From: Gammaproteobacteria bacterium
GTDB taxonomy: Bacteria; Pseudomonadota; Gammaproteobacteria; JAJPIJ01
Assembly: GCA_035501935.1 (NCBI GenBank)
Contig: DATJVC010000039.1
Coordinates: 1 to 64,000, forward strand
Length of the DNA stretch: 64,000 nucleotides
Direction of reading: 5' to 3'
Part shown: positions 33,765-43,431 of the stretch, piece by piece
Numbering within the stretch: the stretch's first letter is position 1
Layout: each line of letters starts with the position of its first letter
Notes under the pieces: generated by a model
Databases searched by the model: none
Told to the model about the DNA's origin: nothing
The model's input: only the letters and a program-made list of their open reading frames with translations
Translations under genes and position numbers: made by a program

Positions 33765-33871
33765 GCCCTTCGTGGGGCTTTTCAGAGTCGGGAAGCAAAA
33801 ATATGATTTTGTTCCCCCCGTTTCTCAGCGGCATATTTGCCGCTGAGAAACGCCGGTACCTCCCGTACCGG
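33755..33871 (+). repeat. Four-hairpin array A, between hisD and hisC
   Basis: Hairpin 1: CTCTGAATAAGCCC (33755-33768) with 33775-33787, one bulged T. Hairpin 2: GGGAA/TTCCC with CAAAA/TTTTG inside (33790-33816). Hairpin 3: a perfect 14-bp stem CGTTTCTCAGCGGC (33819-33832) with 33839-33852. Hairpin 4: CCGGTAC (33853-33859) with 33865-33871. The first arm overlaps the hisD stop. A second array with the same hairpin order lies at 38791-38937. It could slow RNases or attenuate transcription inside the operon; a mobile or REP-like origin is equally possible. Confidence 0.7.
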
Positions 33872-33901
33872 GGAACACTGGTTGTTATGAAGAGGTGACC
33901 A

Positions 33902-34984
33902 ATGACTGATGCGCTGATCGAGCGCTGGGTCAACGCACAGGTGCGCGCGTTGACGGCCTACAGCGTTCCCGACGCCGCGGGCCTCATCAAGCTGGACGCG
34001 ATGGAGAATCCCTATACCTGGCCGATGGCGTTGCGCACCGAATGGCTGGAACGGCTGCGCCATGTGGAGATCAACCGTTACCCCGATCCCGCCGCGCGCG
34101 CGTTGACGGAACGATTGCACCGGTATCTGGCGCTGAATGAAAAGGTCAGGTTGCTGCTCGGCAACGGTTCCGATGAGTTGATCCAAATCATCGCCCTGGC
34201 CCTGCGCGGCGAGGGCCGTGTCTTGCTTGCGCCGGAGCCCACCTTCGTGATGTACCGCATGGTGGCGGAGGTGCTGGGCCAGCGCTTCGTCGGTGTGCCC
34301 CTGAATGCCGGGGATTTCAGCCTCGATCTGCCCGCGATGCTGGCCGCCATCAAGGCGCACGAGCCCGCCATCGTCTTTCTGGCCTGCCCGAACAATCCCA
34401 CCGGGAATCTGTTTGAACGCCGCGACGTTGAACTTATCATCGAATCCGCACCGGGGCTGGTGGTCATCGACGAGGCATACTTCCCCTTCGCACGCGAAAC
34501 CTGGCTGTATGATCTCCCGCATCATCCCAATCTGGTGGTTCTGCAGACGCTGTCCAAAGTGGGGTTGGCGGGATTACGCGTGGGCATGCTGGCGGGCGCG
34601 CCCGCCTGGTGTGATGAGTTCAACAAAATCCGGCTGCCGTACAACATCAATACGCTGTCACAGGTCAGCGCGGCGTTCATCCTCGAACACGCGGATCTCC
34701 TGGACGAGCAGGCGGCGCAAATCACCCATGATCGGGAGGAATTGACGGCCCAGTTACGCGCGTTGCCGGACCTGAAAGTCTGGCCCAGCCGCGCCAACTT
34801 CGTTCTGTTCCGCGTGGCTCATGCGCGCGAAGTGTATGCGTCGTTGAAACAAGGCGGCGTACTCATCAGGCGCTTGGACAATGCGCATCCACTACTGGCG
34901 GATTGCCTGCGTGTTTCCATCGGCACGCCAGCGGAAAACACCGCCTTCCTGAACGCCTTGCGAACGACACTGAAAAACGCCTGA
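33902..34984 (+). CDS. hisC: Histidinol-phosphate aminotransferase
   Basis: PLP-dependent transaminase of histidine synthesis. 360 residues. FLACPNNPTGNLF and VVIDEAYFPF are the fold-type I signatures, LSKVGLAGLRVGMLAG holds the PLP lysine, and RVSIGTPAENTAFLNAL ends the C-terminal domain. GAGGTGACC precedes the ATG. It is separated from hisD by the hairpin array, so its expression may differ from hisG-hisD. Confidence 0.96.
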   Translation: MTDALIERWVNAQVRALTAYSVPDAAGLIKLDAMENPYTWPMALRTEWLERLRHVEINRYPDPAARALTERLHRYLALNEKVRLLLGNGSDELIQIIALALRGEGRVLLAPEPTFVMYRMVAEVLGQRFVGVPLNAGDFSLDLPAMLAAIKAHEPAIVFLACPNNPTGNLFERRDVELIIESAPGLVVIDEAYFPFARETWLYDLPHHPNLVVLQTLSKVGLAGLRVGMLAGAPAWCDEFNKIRLPYNINTLSQVSAAFILEHADLLDEQAAQITHDREELTAQLRALPDLKVWPSRANFVLFRVAHAREVYASLKQGGVLIRRLDNAHPLLADCLRVSIGTPAENTAFLNALRTTLKNA

Positions 34985-35019
34985 ATCCTCGCGCACGACG
35001 GCGGAGCAGGCCTTTTTGG

Positions 35020-35025
35020 TATAAT
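35020..35025 (+). promoter_or_regulatory. Perfect -10 hexamer for petABC
   Basis: TATAAT lies 69 bases before the petA start in the hisC-petA gap. The -35 region 17 bases upstream (around GACGGC) is a poor match, so the promoter may need an activator. It suggests petABC-sspAB has its own start in addition to any read-through from hisC. Confidence 0.5.
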
Positions 35026-35094
35026 GCCCGCCACCAGTTATCACCACTGAGCAGGGCCGTCGCCGGGCCCGCCGTCTTAAATTTCGAGGGGGCC

Positions 35095-35691
35095 ATGAGT
35101 GAGGAGGAGATAGACAAAAACCGCCGCCGCTTTCTGACTGCGGCCACAACGGTTGTGGGTGGGACGGGCGTGGTGCTGGGGGCGGTGCCGTTCGTGTCGT
35201 ACCTCCAGCCCAGCGCGCGCACCAAGGCCATCGGCGGGCCGGTGGAGGTGGACATCAGCAAGCTGAAGCCGGGCGAACGCGGCATCTTCAAATGGCGCGG
35301 CCAGCCTGTGTGGGTCGTGCGCCGCACGGAACAAGCCCTGCAGGAGTTGAAGGACATGGACGACAAGGTCCGCGATCCGAATTCCGATGAACCCCAGCAG
35401 CCGCCCTATGCAAAAAATGAAGCCCGCTCCCGCAAACCGGAATATCTCGTGGTGGTGGGATTGTGCACGCACCTGGGCTGCTCGCCGAACTATATCCCGG
35501 AGGGATCGAGCGACGCGCCGGAACCGGATTGGAAAGGCGGCTTTCTATGCCCCTGCCACGGTTCGCGTTTCGATCTCGCCGGGCGGGTGTTCAAGGGGGT
35601 GCCGGCCCCGACCAATCTGCTGGTGCCGCCATATAAATTCCTGAGCGATACGACGCTTCTCATCGGCGCCGACGAGGAGAACAAGGGATGA
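35095..35691 (+). CDS. petA: Rieske iron-sulfur subunit of cytochrome bc1
   Basis: 198 residues from the ATG at 35095 (MSEEEIDKNRRRFL), after GAGGGGGC. The twin-arginine-like RRRFLTAAT and a membrane segment (about 17-35) anchor it to the periplasmic face. The [2Fe-2S] ligands are C124THLGC129 and C152PCHGS, with H126 and H155. It transfers electrons from ubiquinol to cytochrome c1. The petB start overlaps its stop. Confidence 0.97.
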   Translation: MSEEEIDKNRRRFLTAATTVVGGTGVVLGAVPFVSYLQPSARTKAIGGPVEVDISKLKPGERGIFKWRGQPVWVVRRTEQALQELKDMDDKVRDPNSDEPQQPPYAKNEARSRKPEYLVVVGLCTHLGCSPNYIPEGSSDAPEPDWKGGFLCPCHGSRFDLAGRVFKGVPAPTNLLVPPYKFLSDTTLLIGADEENKG

Positions 35692-36935
35692 ACGGCGTCA
35701 CCGCCGCCTTGGGCCGCGCCTTCGACGGGCTGATCGGCTGGATCGACGCGCGCTTTCCGCTGCTCAAGCTGTGGAACGAGCATCTCGCCAAATATTACGC
35801 GCCCAAGAATTTCAATTTCTGGTATTACTTCGGCTCACTCGCACTATTGGTATTGGTTCTTCAGATTCTGACCGGCATCTGGCTGACGATGAATTACAAG
35901 CCGGACGCCGAACTGGCCTTCGGTTCCGTCGAATACATCATGCGCGATGTCGACTGGGGCTGGCTCATCCGTTACATGCATTCGACCGGCGCCTCGGCGT
36001 TCTTCATCGTGATTTACCTGCACATGTTCCGCGGCCTGCTGTATGGTTCCTACAAAAAGCCGCGTGAACTTTTGTGGATCATCGGCATGATGATTTATCT
36101 CACCCTGATGGGCGAGGCCTTCTTCGGCTACCTGCTGCCCTGGGGACAGATGTCGTTCTGGGGCGCCAAGGTCATCGTGTCGTTGTACGGCGCCATTCCG
36201 ATCATCGGCCCTGATCTGGCGCAGTGGATCCGCGGCGACTACGGCATCTCCGATGTGACGCTGAACCGCTTTTTCGCATTTCACGTGATCGCCATGCCGC
36301 TCATTCTCTGCGGACTGGTCGTCGTGCACATCATGGCATTGCACGAGGTCGGCTCCAACAATCCCGATGGCATCGAAATCAAGAAGAAGAAAGACGCCGA
36401 TGGCGTGCCGCTTGACGGCATCCCCTTCCACCCGTATTACACCGTCAAGGACATCGTCGGTGTGGCAGTGTTCCTGATCCTGTTTGCCGGCGCGATCTTT
36501 TTCGCGCCGGAAATGGGCGGCTACTTTCTGGAGGACAATAATTTCATCCCCGCCGATCCGTTCAAAACGCCGCCGCACATCGCGCCGGTGTGGTATTTCA
36601 CGCCGTTCTATTCCATCCTGCGCGCCGTGCCCAATCCATTCGGTGGTGTGGTGGCGATGGGCTGCGCGGTTGTGCTGTTCTTCTTCCTGCCCTGGCTGGA
36701 TCAGAGCCCGGTCAAGTCCATCCGCTACCGCGGCCTGCTGAGTCGGGCGGCGCTGGTCATCTTTGCCGTGAGCTTTCTCATCCTGGGTTATCTGGGCACC
36801 CAGCCCCCGACCCCCGTGACTTCCAATCTGGCGCGTATTTTTTCCGTGATTTATTTTCTGTACTTTTTGTTGATGCCTGTCTACACCCGCGCGGAGAAAA
36901 CCCTGCCCGAGCCCGAGCGAGTGCGCTATCCATGA
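35688..36935 (+). CDS. petB: Cytochrome b subunit of cytochrome bc1
   Basis: 415 residues with eight or nine membrane segments. The two b-heme histidine pairs fall in RYMHSTGASAFFIVIYLHMFRG and FAFHVIAMPLILCGLVVVHIMAL, and the quinol-oxidation motif is present in its PxW(Y) form (APVWYFTPFYSILR). It binds quinone at both membrane faces for the Q-cycle. Overlaps petA and petC by 4 bases each, the usual compact arrangement. Confidence 0.97.
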   Translation: MNGVTAALGRAFDGLIGWIDARFPLLKLWNEHLAKYYAPKNFNFWYYFGSLALLVLVLQILTGIWLTMNYKPDAELAFGSVEYIMRDVDWGWLIRYMHSTGASAFFIVIYLHMFRGLLYGSYKKPRELLWIIGMMIYLTLMGEAFFGYLLPWGQMSFWGAKVIVSLYGAIPIIGPDLAQWIRGDYGISDVTLNRFFAFHVIAMPLILCGLVVVHIMALHEVGSNNPDGIEIKKKKDADGVPLDGIPFHPYYTVKDIVGVAVFLILFAGAIFFAPEMGGYFLEDNNFIPADPFKTPPHIAPVWYFTPFYSILRAVPNPFGGVVAMGCAVVLFFFLPWLDQSPVKSIRYRGLLSRAALVIFAVSFLILGYLGTQPPTPVTSNLARIFSVIYFLYFLLMPVYTRAEKTLPEPERVRYP

Positions 36936-37666
36936 ACCGGATACTGGCTTGCACATTGCTGTGTTGGACGGTGGTGGCATCGGCCAGGACAGAGGGCCCG
37001 CTGTATCAAGCACGGGTGGACCTGGAGAACAAGGCCTCACTGCAACGCGGCGCGCGGCTGTTCACCAATTACTGCCTGAGCTGCCATTCGGCGGCCTATT
37101 CGCGTTACAGCCGCGTGGCCCGTGATCTGGGCCTGACCGAGGACGAGGTCGCGAACAATCTTATGTTCACCACCGACAAGATTGGCAATACCATGACAGT
37201 GGCCATGCGCCGGACGGATGCCGAGTCCTGGTTCGGCACGCCGCCGCCGGATTTATCGGTCATCGCGCGTGCGCGCGGCGCCGACTGGCTCTACACCTTT
37301 CTGCTGACGTTCTACGAAGACCCGTCGCGTCCCACCGGCGTCAACAACCTGGCATTCAAGGACACCGCCATGCCACACGTATTGTGGGAATTGCAGGGTT
37401 ATCAGAAGCCGGTGGTTGTGACGGAAAAGGATCCGGAAGGCAGGGACGTGCAGCGCATCGAAAAGCTTGAACCCTCGACGCCGGGTCTGCTCGACGCCAG
37501 GCAATACCGCGATGCGGTGCGCGACCTGGTGAATTTCCTGGTTTATATGGGCGAGCCGGCCAAGATGATGCGCCAGAAGATGGGCGCCTGGGTGATTCTG
37601 TTCCTGGTGGTGTTCTGGCTCGTCGCCCGTCAATTGAAAAAGGAATATTGGAAAGATGTGCGCTGA
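36932..37666 (+). CDS. petC: Cytochrome c1 subunit of cytochrome bc1
   Basis: 244 residues with a signal sequence (about 4-18), the heme motif C48LSC51H52 after LFTNYCLSCH, and a C-terminal membrane anchor (about 217-234, MGAWVILFLVVFWLVARQLKKEY). TAMPHVLWELQG includes the probable axial methionine. It passes electrons from the Rieske protein to soluble cytochromes. Starts at the ATG overlapping the petB TGA; sspA overlaps its end. Confidence 0.97.
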   Translation: MNRILACTLLCWTVVASARTEGPLYQARVDLENKASLQRGARLFTNYCLSCHSAAYSRYSRVARDLGLTEDEVANNLMFTTDKIGNTMTVAMRRTDAESWFGTPPPDLSVIARARGADWLYTFLLTFYEDPSRPTGVNNLAFKDTAMPHVLWELQGYQKPVVVTEKDPEGRDVQRIEKLEPSTPGLLDARQYRDAVRDLVNFLVYMGEPAKMMRQKMGAWVILFLVVFWLVARQLKKEYWKDVR

Positions 37667-38333
37667 CGTCCGCAATCCGCCATCGAAGGATGTGCCGCTG
37701 AATCTGCTGGCCAACCGTCACTCAATCATGACGTTGTTCTGCGATCCGGATGATCCACTCGGTCACGGCGTGCGCTTTGTGCTGGCGGAGAAGGATGTCA
37801 ACGTCGAGGTGAGTTACGTCACCCAGGATACCAAGCCGGAGGATCTGAACGATCTCAACCCCTACGGCACCGTGCTGACGCTCATCGATCGCGACCTTGT
37901 GATCTATGAGCCGCAGGTCATGATGGAATACCTGGATGAGCGCTATCCGCACCCGCCGTTGATGCCGGTCGATCCCGTCTCGCGCGCCCACAACCGCCAG
38001 GTGAGATTCCGGCTGGCGCGCGACCTCTACCATCTTCTGCCCGCCATTCACGGGCGCAACGAGGTCGCCGCCGCCAACGCGCGCAAGGCGTTCCGCGATC
38101 ACCTGACCGCCATCGCCCCGGCATTTGCCCAGCAGCCGTATTTCCTGTCAGTGGAGATGTCGTTGATCGATTGCTGTCTGGCGCCGCTCTTGTGGCGGCT
38201 GCAGGCCTACGGCATCAAGCTGCCGGCGCAGACCAAGGCGTTGACGCAATATGCCGAGCGCCTGTTTGCCCGCCCCGCATTTCAAGCCAGCCTGTCGTCG
38301 CGCGAGCGCGAAATGCGCGACGGGAAAAAATAA
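37656..38333 (+). CDS. sspA: Stringent starvation protein A
   Basis: A glutathione S-transferase-fold RNA polymerase-binding regulator of the stationary phase and acid response. The conserved core begins SIMTLFCDPDDPLGHGVRFVLAEKDVN and includes EPQVMMEYLDERYPHPPLMPVDP. The ATG at 37656 overlaps petC by 11 bases and gives 225 residues; a GTG at 37692 would give a start closer to that of E. coli SspA. Gene order petABC-sspAB is typical. Confidence 0.93.
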   Translation: MCADVRNPPSKDVPLNLLANRHSIMTLFCDPDDPLGHGVRFVLAEKDVNVEVSYVTQDTKPEDLNDLNPYGTVLTLIDRDLVIYEPQVMMEYLDERYPHPPLMPVDPVSRAHNRQVRFRLARDLYHLLPAIHGRNEVAAANARKAFRDHLTAIAPAFAQQPYFLSVEMSLIDCCLAPLLWRLQAYGIKLPAQTKALTQYAERLFARPAFQASLSSREREMRDGKK

Positions 38334-38376
38334 CCTTCCCCCTTTGGTATTCCGTGGCTCCGGCCGCGTTGTGACG

Positions 38377-38790
38377 ATGACCTCTCCGAAATCATACCTG
38401 CTGCGTGCCTTCTACGACTGGATTGTCGATAACGGCCTGACGCCATATGTGCTGGTGGACGCGCGACAGCGGGGCGTGGAGGTGCCACTGCAATACGTGC
38501 AGGACGGCAAAATTATTCTGAACATCGCGCCGGGTGCGGTCCACACGCTCAGCATGGACCCCAAAGGCCTGAGCTTCAGCGCGCGATTCCGGGGCATCGC
38601 GCAGGACATCCATGTTCCACTGCCGGCTATCAAGGCGGTCTATGCCAAGGAGAACGGCCGCGGCATGGTCTTCCCGGAGGACGAAACCACCGGTGAGGCG
38701 GCGCCGGATCCCACTCCCCAAACCCCCGGGCCACAAAAGCCCGGCCCCAAAAAGCCACGCAAAGGACCATCCCTGCGCGTCGTTAAGTAA
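38377..38790 (+). CDS. sspB: ClpXP adaptor SspB
   Basis: Delivers ssrA-tagged proteins to ClpXP. 137 residues from the ATG at 38377 (MTSPKSYLLRAFYDWIVDN); GTG 38371 is an alternative. The peptide-binding domain covers about 1-105 (FSARFRGIAQDIHVPL), then a flexible Pro/Lys linker, and the ClpX-binding tail KGPSLRVVK at the extreme C-terminus. A hairpin array begins directly after its stop. Confidence 0.95.
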   Translation: MTSPKSYLLRAFYDWIVDNGLTPYVLVDARQRGVEVPLQYVQDGKIILNIAPGAVHTLSMDPKGLSFSARFRGIAQDIHVPLPAIKAVYAKENGRGMVFPEDETTGEAAPDPTPQTPGPQKPGPKKPRKGPSLRVVK

Positions 38791-38937
38791 GCTCTGAATA
38801 AGTCCATCCTGGACTTCTCAGAGCACGGAAACTGAAAAACGTGGTTTTCAGTTTCCTTCATTTTCAATGGCCTGGCGGTCATTGAAAATGGCAGTGCATC
38901 CCTGCACTGCGGAACCTCTGACTTAATCAGAGATTCC
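38791..38937. repeat. Five-hairpin array B with inverted ends, after sspB
   Basis: Hairpin 1: CTCTGAATAAGTCC with GGACTTCTCAGAG (38791-38824). Hairpin 2: GGAAACTGAAAA with its perfect complement (38827-38856). Hairpin 3: CATTTTCAATGGCC with 38877-38890, one G-U pair. Hairpin 4: GCAGTGCA with TGCACTGC (38891-38910). Hairpin 5: GGAA-CTCTGA with TCAGAG-TTCC (38911-38937). The outer sequences CTCTGAATAAG and CTTAATCAGAG are inverted repeats with one mismatch. It shares hairpin order and size with array A. It lies between convergent sspB and dolP and may end both transcripts. Confidence 0.72.
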
Positions 38938-38948
38938 TTAAACAACTG

Positions 38949-40134
<1,186 letters not shown>

Positions 40135-40173
40135 TCAGGATTGAAAATATGCCGGTGAAATTCAAAAAATGGA

Positions 40174-40542
40174 TTATGCCTGAAAAGCATTTTTGATCCA
40201 CTCCACGCGCAGCACGGGCGCCGCGCCGCTCAATGTGATGACATCGAAGCGGCAGGGTTGTCGCTCGCGCGGCGTGTGGGTCAGCAGATAATGTTGCGCG
40301 CTGTGGAGCAGGCGCTGGCGCTTGAGGGTATGCACGGATTCAGCCGCTGTACCGTGACGCTCATGGCGGCGGTAGCGCACCTCGACGAACACCAGCACAC
40401 CGCCCTCTTCCATGATGAGATCGATCTCGCCGCCCGCACAGCGGTAATTCCGTTCCAATTCGTGCAGTCCGGCGGCGGCGAGATAACGTGCGGCGTGCTG
40501 TTCCGCCCACGCCCCGCGAGTGGCTGGCGGAACGGATTTCAA
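40174..40542 (-). CDS. yraN: UPF0102 (YraN) nuclease-fold protein
   Basis: 122 residues from a TTG whose bases overlap the lpoA TGA (TTGA). GAWAEQHAARYLAAAGLHELERNYRCAGGEIDLIMEEGGVLVFVEVRYR has the E...GEIDLI...FVEVK/R pattern of the restriction-endonuclease-like UPF0102 family. Function is uncertain; the residues expected for a metal-dependent nuclease site are retained. A longer reading frame extends upstream but runs through lpoA. Confidence 0.9.
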   Translation of the reverse strand: MKSVPPATRGAWAEQHAARYLAAAGLHELERNYRCAGGEIDLIMEEGGVLVFVEVRYRRHERHGTAAESVHTLKRQRLLHSAQHYLLTHTPRERQPCRFDVITLSGAAPVLRVEWIKNAFQA

Positions 40543-42494
40543 GGCGCAGGCGCGGCGGCAGTAGACGGTGCCGTGACGGCGCCATCCATCAAGGCGGGCA
40601 GGCCATTGCTGAATCTGGCCCAGGTGAGCTGGCGCTGAATGACGCCGTCCGTGTTCAGCGAGAGGGTGCCCGTGGCGCCCTCCAATCGCGCCGCCGGTTG
40701 CTGCGCCAATTGCGGCAGCTGCATGAGCAGACGGTAGGCGTCCACGCCCAGCGCGTACAACCGGTCTTGCGCGGGTGTGATTTCGGGCCAGGCGCTGTGC
40801 AGCGTGGCCTTGAGTGGAAAGGCGCCGCCCTCCTGAAGCACCCACGGCATATCGCCGAACTGAACGCCGTTCAAATCCCGATCCTGAACGGCGTTGAGCG
40901 CGCCGGTATAGACATGCGATGTGGCGTACACCGGCAAATCGGCGGCGCGGAAAAATTGTAGCTGCGGGCAGAGCTGTCGAGCGGCGGCCGCGGAGGCGGC
41001 GAGAAAAATCAGATCGGCGTCCTGACGGCGCCGCGGTTCGCTCATGATTTTGCGTCCGAGAATTTTTTTGAGTTCATCGATGCGGGCCTCGCTTCGATCG
41101 ATCTGCAACACTTTTTTGACCGAGGTAGCATAATCGCGACTATCAGGTGCATAGGTTTGATAATCCACCAGTGCGCCGCCCAGTGACTCCCATTGCGATT
41201 TGAATGCCTGCAACAGCCGCTGGCCCCAATTGTCGGAGGACACGAGCGCGAGGGCGCGCACATGACCATCGAGCCAGGCGCGTTCCGCCGCCTGGCGCGC
41301 CTCCGTCTCCGGCGACAAACCGAATTGATATAAATTGGTTACATTCGCGGCGGCCGGCGCGCCTTCACTTACGGGCTCATTGATCTGATTGAGCGCCAGA
41401 GTGGGCACAGGCAGCGAACCGCGGCTGATCAATGCCTCCACCGCGCCCTTCTCCAGCGGGCCGATGATGAAACCAGCACCGGCGCCGACTGCGGCGTCAT
41501 AAGCCTGCGCAATATTGCCTGTGGAGGCGTTATAAACCGCAACGGCAGGCTTTGCGCTGCCGGCGTCTTCATACCATGCCGCCATGAAACCATCGCGGAT
41601 GGCGTCGCCCGCCTCGGCGAAGGGTCCCTCCAACGGCAGCAACAATGCCACCACTTTGGGTGGCGCGACCGCTGCGAGTGCGCCGGCAGCCGGGAGCGCA
41701 ATGAAGGCCGCAGCCGGATGATCGGGATGCGCGATCCGCCAGCGCTGCGCCTGCGCCGCATAGGCAGCGGGACTGCCAGCGGTGGTTTGCGTCAATTGCA
41801 CCAGTTCCAGCCACGGTCGCAGATTGGCCGGCGCGGCGGCCAGCGACTGTGCGATCCTGGCGGGGGGCATGGCGTTGAGATCCTTCCACAGCGTTTCGCG
41901 GTTCTCCTGCTGCCTGGGATCGTTTTGCAGCAGGGGTTCGCGCTGCAGCCGCACGATGGCCGCCTCTTCCTGACGGCCCAGGGTCTCCAGAAGCTCGGCG
42001 CGCAATGCCAGCACCTGATCATGAATGTCGTCCTGCAATCGTTCCACCGGCAGCGTCGCCAACGCATTCAAGGCGGCCTCGGATTGTCCCTGGGCGCGCA
42101 ACAGACGCGCGCTCAGGATCTGCCGCCACGGCCAGTTGGCTTCTTCCGGACGCAATTGGATTTGATTGAGCAACGCCTGCGCCGATTTGATGTCCCCGGC
42201 GTCTAGATAGGATTGCACGGCCTGGAGGCGGTAATTCTCGGCCTCCGTCGCCGGATGGCTGCGGGCGGCCAGTTGCAAAAATGCCGCCGCCGCGGCGGCG
42301 TGATCACCGCGCTCGCGCAATGCCCATGCGTCGGTACTGGCAGGAGTCGTCGCGGCCGTGGTTCCCGTCCGCACATTCGGTTGTGGCGCACAGGCCGTCA
42401 GCACGATAATGGCGGCGATCACGGCCATGAAATCCAAGATGCAGCCGGTGGCAAGCCGAGATGCGTGGCGGCGCCGGAGCGAGACTAGCTTCAT
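40539..42494 (-). CDS. lpoA: Penicillin-binding protein activator LpoA
   Basis: 651 residues from the ATG at 42494, with AAGGA about 10 bases before it. Lipobox LTAC near residue 35, a helical repeat N-terminal domain (about 60-270, Ala/Leu/Gln-rich) and a C-terminal periplasmic-binding-protein-like domain (VALLLPLEGPFAEAGDAIRDGFMAAWY onward). LpoA sits in the outer membrane and activates the peptidoglycan synthase PBP1a. It diverges from rsmI, as in E. coli yraM/yraL. Confidence 0.9.
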   Translation of the reverse strand: MKLVSLRRRHASRLATGCILDFMAVIAAIIVLTACAPQPNVRTGTTAATTPASTDAWALRERGDHAAAAAAFLQLAARSHPATEAENYRLQAVQSYLDAGDIKSAQALLNQIQLRPEEANWPWRQILSARLLRAQGQSEAALNALATLPVERLQDDIHDQVLALRAELLETLGRQEEAAIVRLQREPLLQNDPRQQENRETLWKDLNAMPPARIAQSLAAAPANLRPWLELVQLTQTTAGSPAAYAAQAQRWRIAHPDHPAAAFIALPAAGALAAVAPPKVVALLLPLEGPFAEAGDAIRDGFMAAWYEDAGSAKPAVAVYNASTGNIAQAYDAAVGAGAGFIIGPLEKGAVEALISRGSLPVPTLALNQINEPVSEGAPAAANVTNLYQFGLSPETEARQAAERAWLDGHVRALALVSSDNWGQRLLQAFKSQWESLGGALVDYQTYAPDSRDYATSVKKVLQIDRSEARIDELKKILGRKIMSEPRRRQDADLIFLAASAAAARQLCPQLQFFRAADLPVYATSHVYTGALNAVQDRDLNGVQFGDMPWVLQEGGAFPLKATLHSAWPEITPAQDRLYALGVDAYRLLMQLPQLAQQPAARLEGATGTLSLNTDGVIQRQLTWARFSNGLPALMDGAVTAPSTAAAPAP

Positions 42495-42523
42495 GGTGAC
42501 AGTATCCTTAAGGCAAATTCGAA

Positions 42524-43399
42524 ATGTCAATTAATACAAAAACACATCGGCCTGGTTGTCTTTACGTCGTGGCCACACCCATCGGCAATCTGGAGGATGT
42601 CTCCGGCCGCGCCCTGCGCATCCTGCGGGAAGTGCAGTTTATTCTTGCCGAAGACACCCGTGTCAGTGCCCGGCTGTTGGCGCATTACGGTATCACCACG
42701 CCATTACGGGCGTTTTATGATCATAACGAACGCGCAACCACGGCCGGCTGGCTTGAGCGTTTGCGGGATGGGGCGCAAATCGCGCTCATCAGTGACGCCG
42801 GCACACCGTTGATTAACGATCCGGGGTTCCTTCTGGTACGCGAAGCCCTGACGCATGGCGTTCGGGTGATGGCCGTGCCCGGGCCAAGCGCCGTGATCGC
42901 GGGGCTCAGCGTGGCGGGCGTGCCCGTGGATCGTTTCACATATGAAGGATTTCTGCCCGCCACCGCTGTCGCCCGACAGGGGCGCCTGCGCGCGCTCGCG
43001 GGCGAACAACGCACCATGGTGTTTCTGGAGGCACCGCATCGCCTGCGCGCAACACTGGCGGATCTGCGGGTGATATTTGGTTCGGCGCGCCGGCTGACGC
43101 TGGCGAGGGAATTGACCAAAAAACATGAAACCCTTCTGCACGGCACGGTAGATGAGGTGTCGGCGCGGGTGGAATCGGAACCCGAGCAGAATTTGGGTGA
43201 GATGGTGCTGTGTGTGGAAGGCGCTCCGGAAGATCGCGCCGAGCGGGAACGCGCAATGACGGTGATGCACGTGCTTGCAAAATACCTGCCTCCCGGGCGC
43301 GCCGCGTCCGCCGCCAGCGCGCTGACCGGCGTGCCGCGTCAGGAACTTTATGCGCAATTCATGAAGACGCACGCCGGCACAAAAGCCGAAATGCCTTGA
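42524..43399 (+). CDS. rsmI: 16S rRNA 2'-O-methyltransferase RsmI
   Basis: Methylates the ribose of C1402 in 16S rRNA. 291 residues with the tetrapyrrole methylase fold: LYVVATPIGNLEDVSGRALRILREVQFILAEDTRVS, ALISDAGTPLINDPGFLLV and TMVFLEAPHRLRATL. Length and motifs are normal. It stands alone on the plus strand between lpoA and rnpB. Confidence 0.96.
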   Translation: MSINTKTHRPGCLYVVATPIGNLEDVSGRALRILREVQFILAEDTRVSARLLAHYGITTPLRAFYDHNERATTAGWLERLRDGAQIALISDAGTPLINDPGFLLVREALTHGVRVMAVPGPSAVIAGLSVAGVPVDRFTYEGFLPATAVARQGRLRALAGEQRTMVFLEAPHRLRATLADLRVIFGSARRLTLARELTKKHETLLHGTVDEVSARVESEPEQNLGEMVLCVEGAPEDRAERERAMTVMHVLAKYLPPGRAASAASALTGVPRQELYAQFMKTHAGTKAEMP

Positions 43400-43431
43400 A
43401 ACTTAAGGCGGCGGGCGCGACACTAAGCCAT

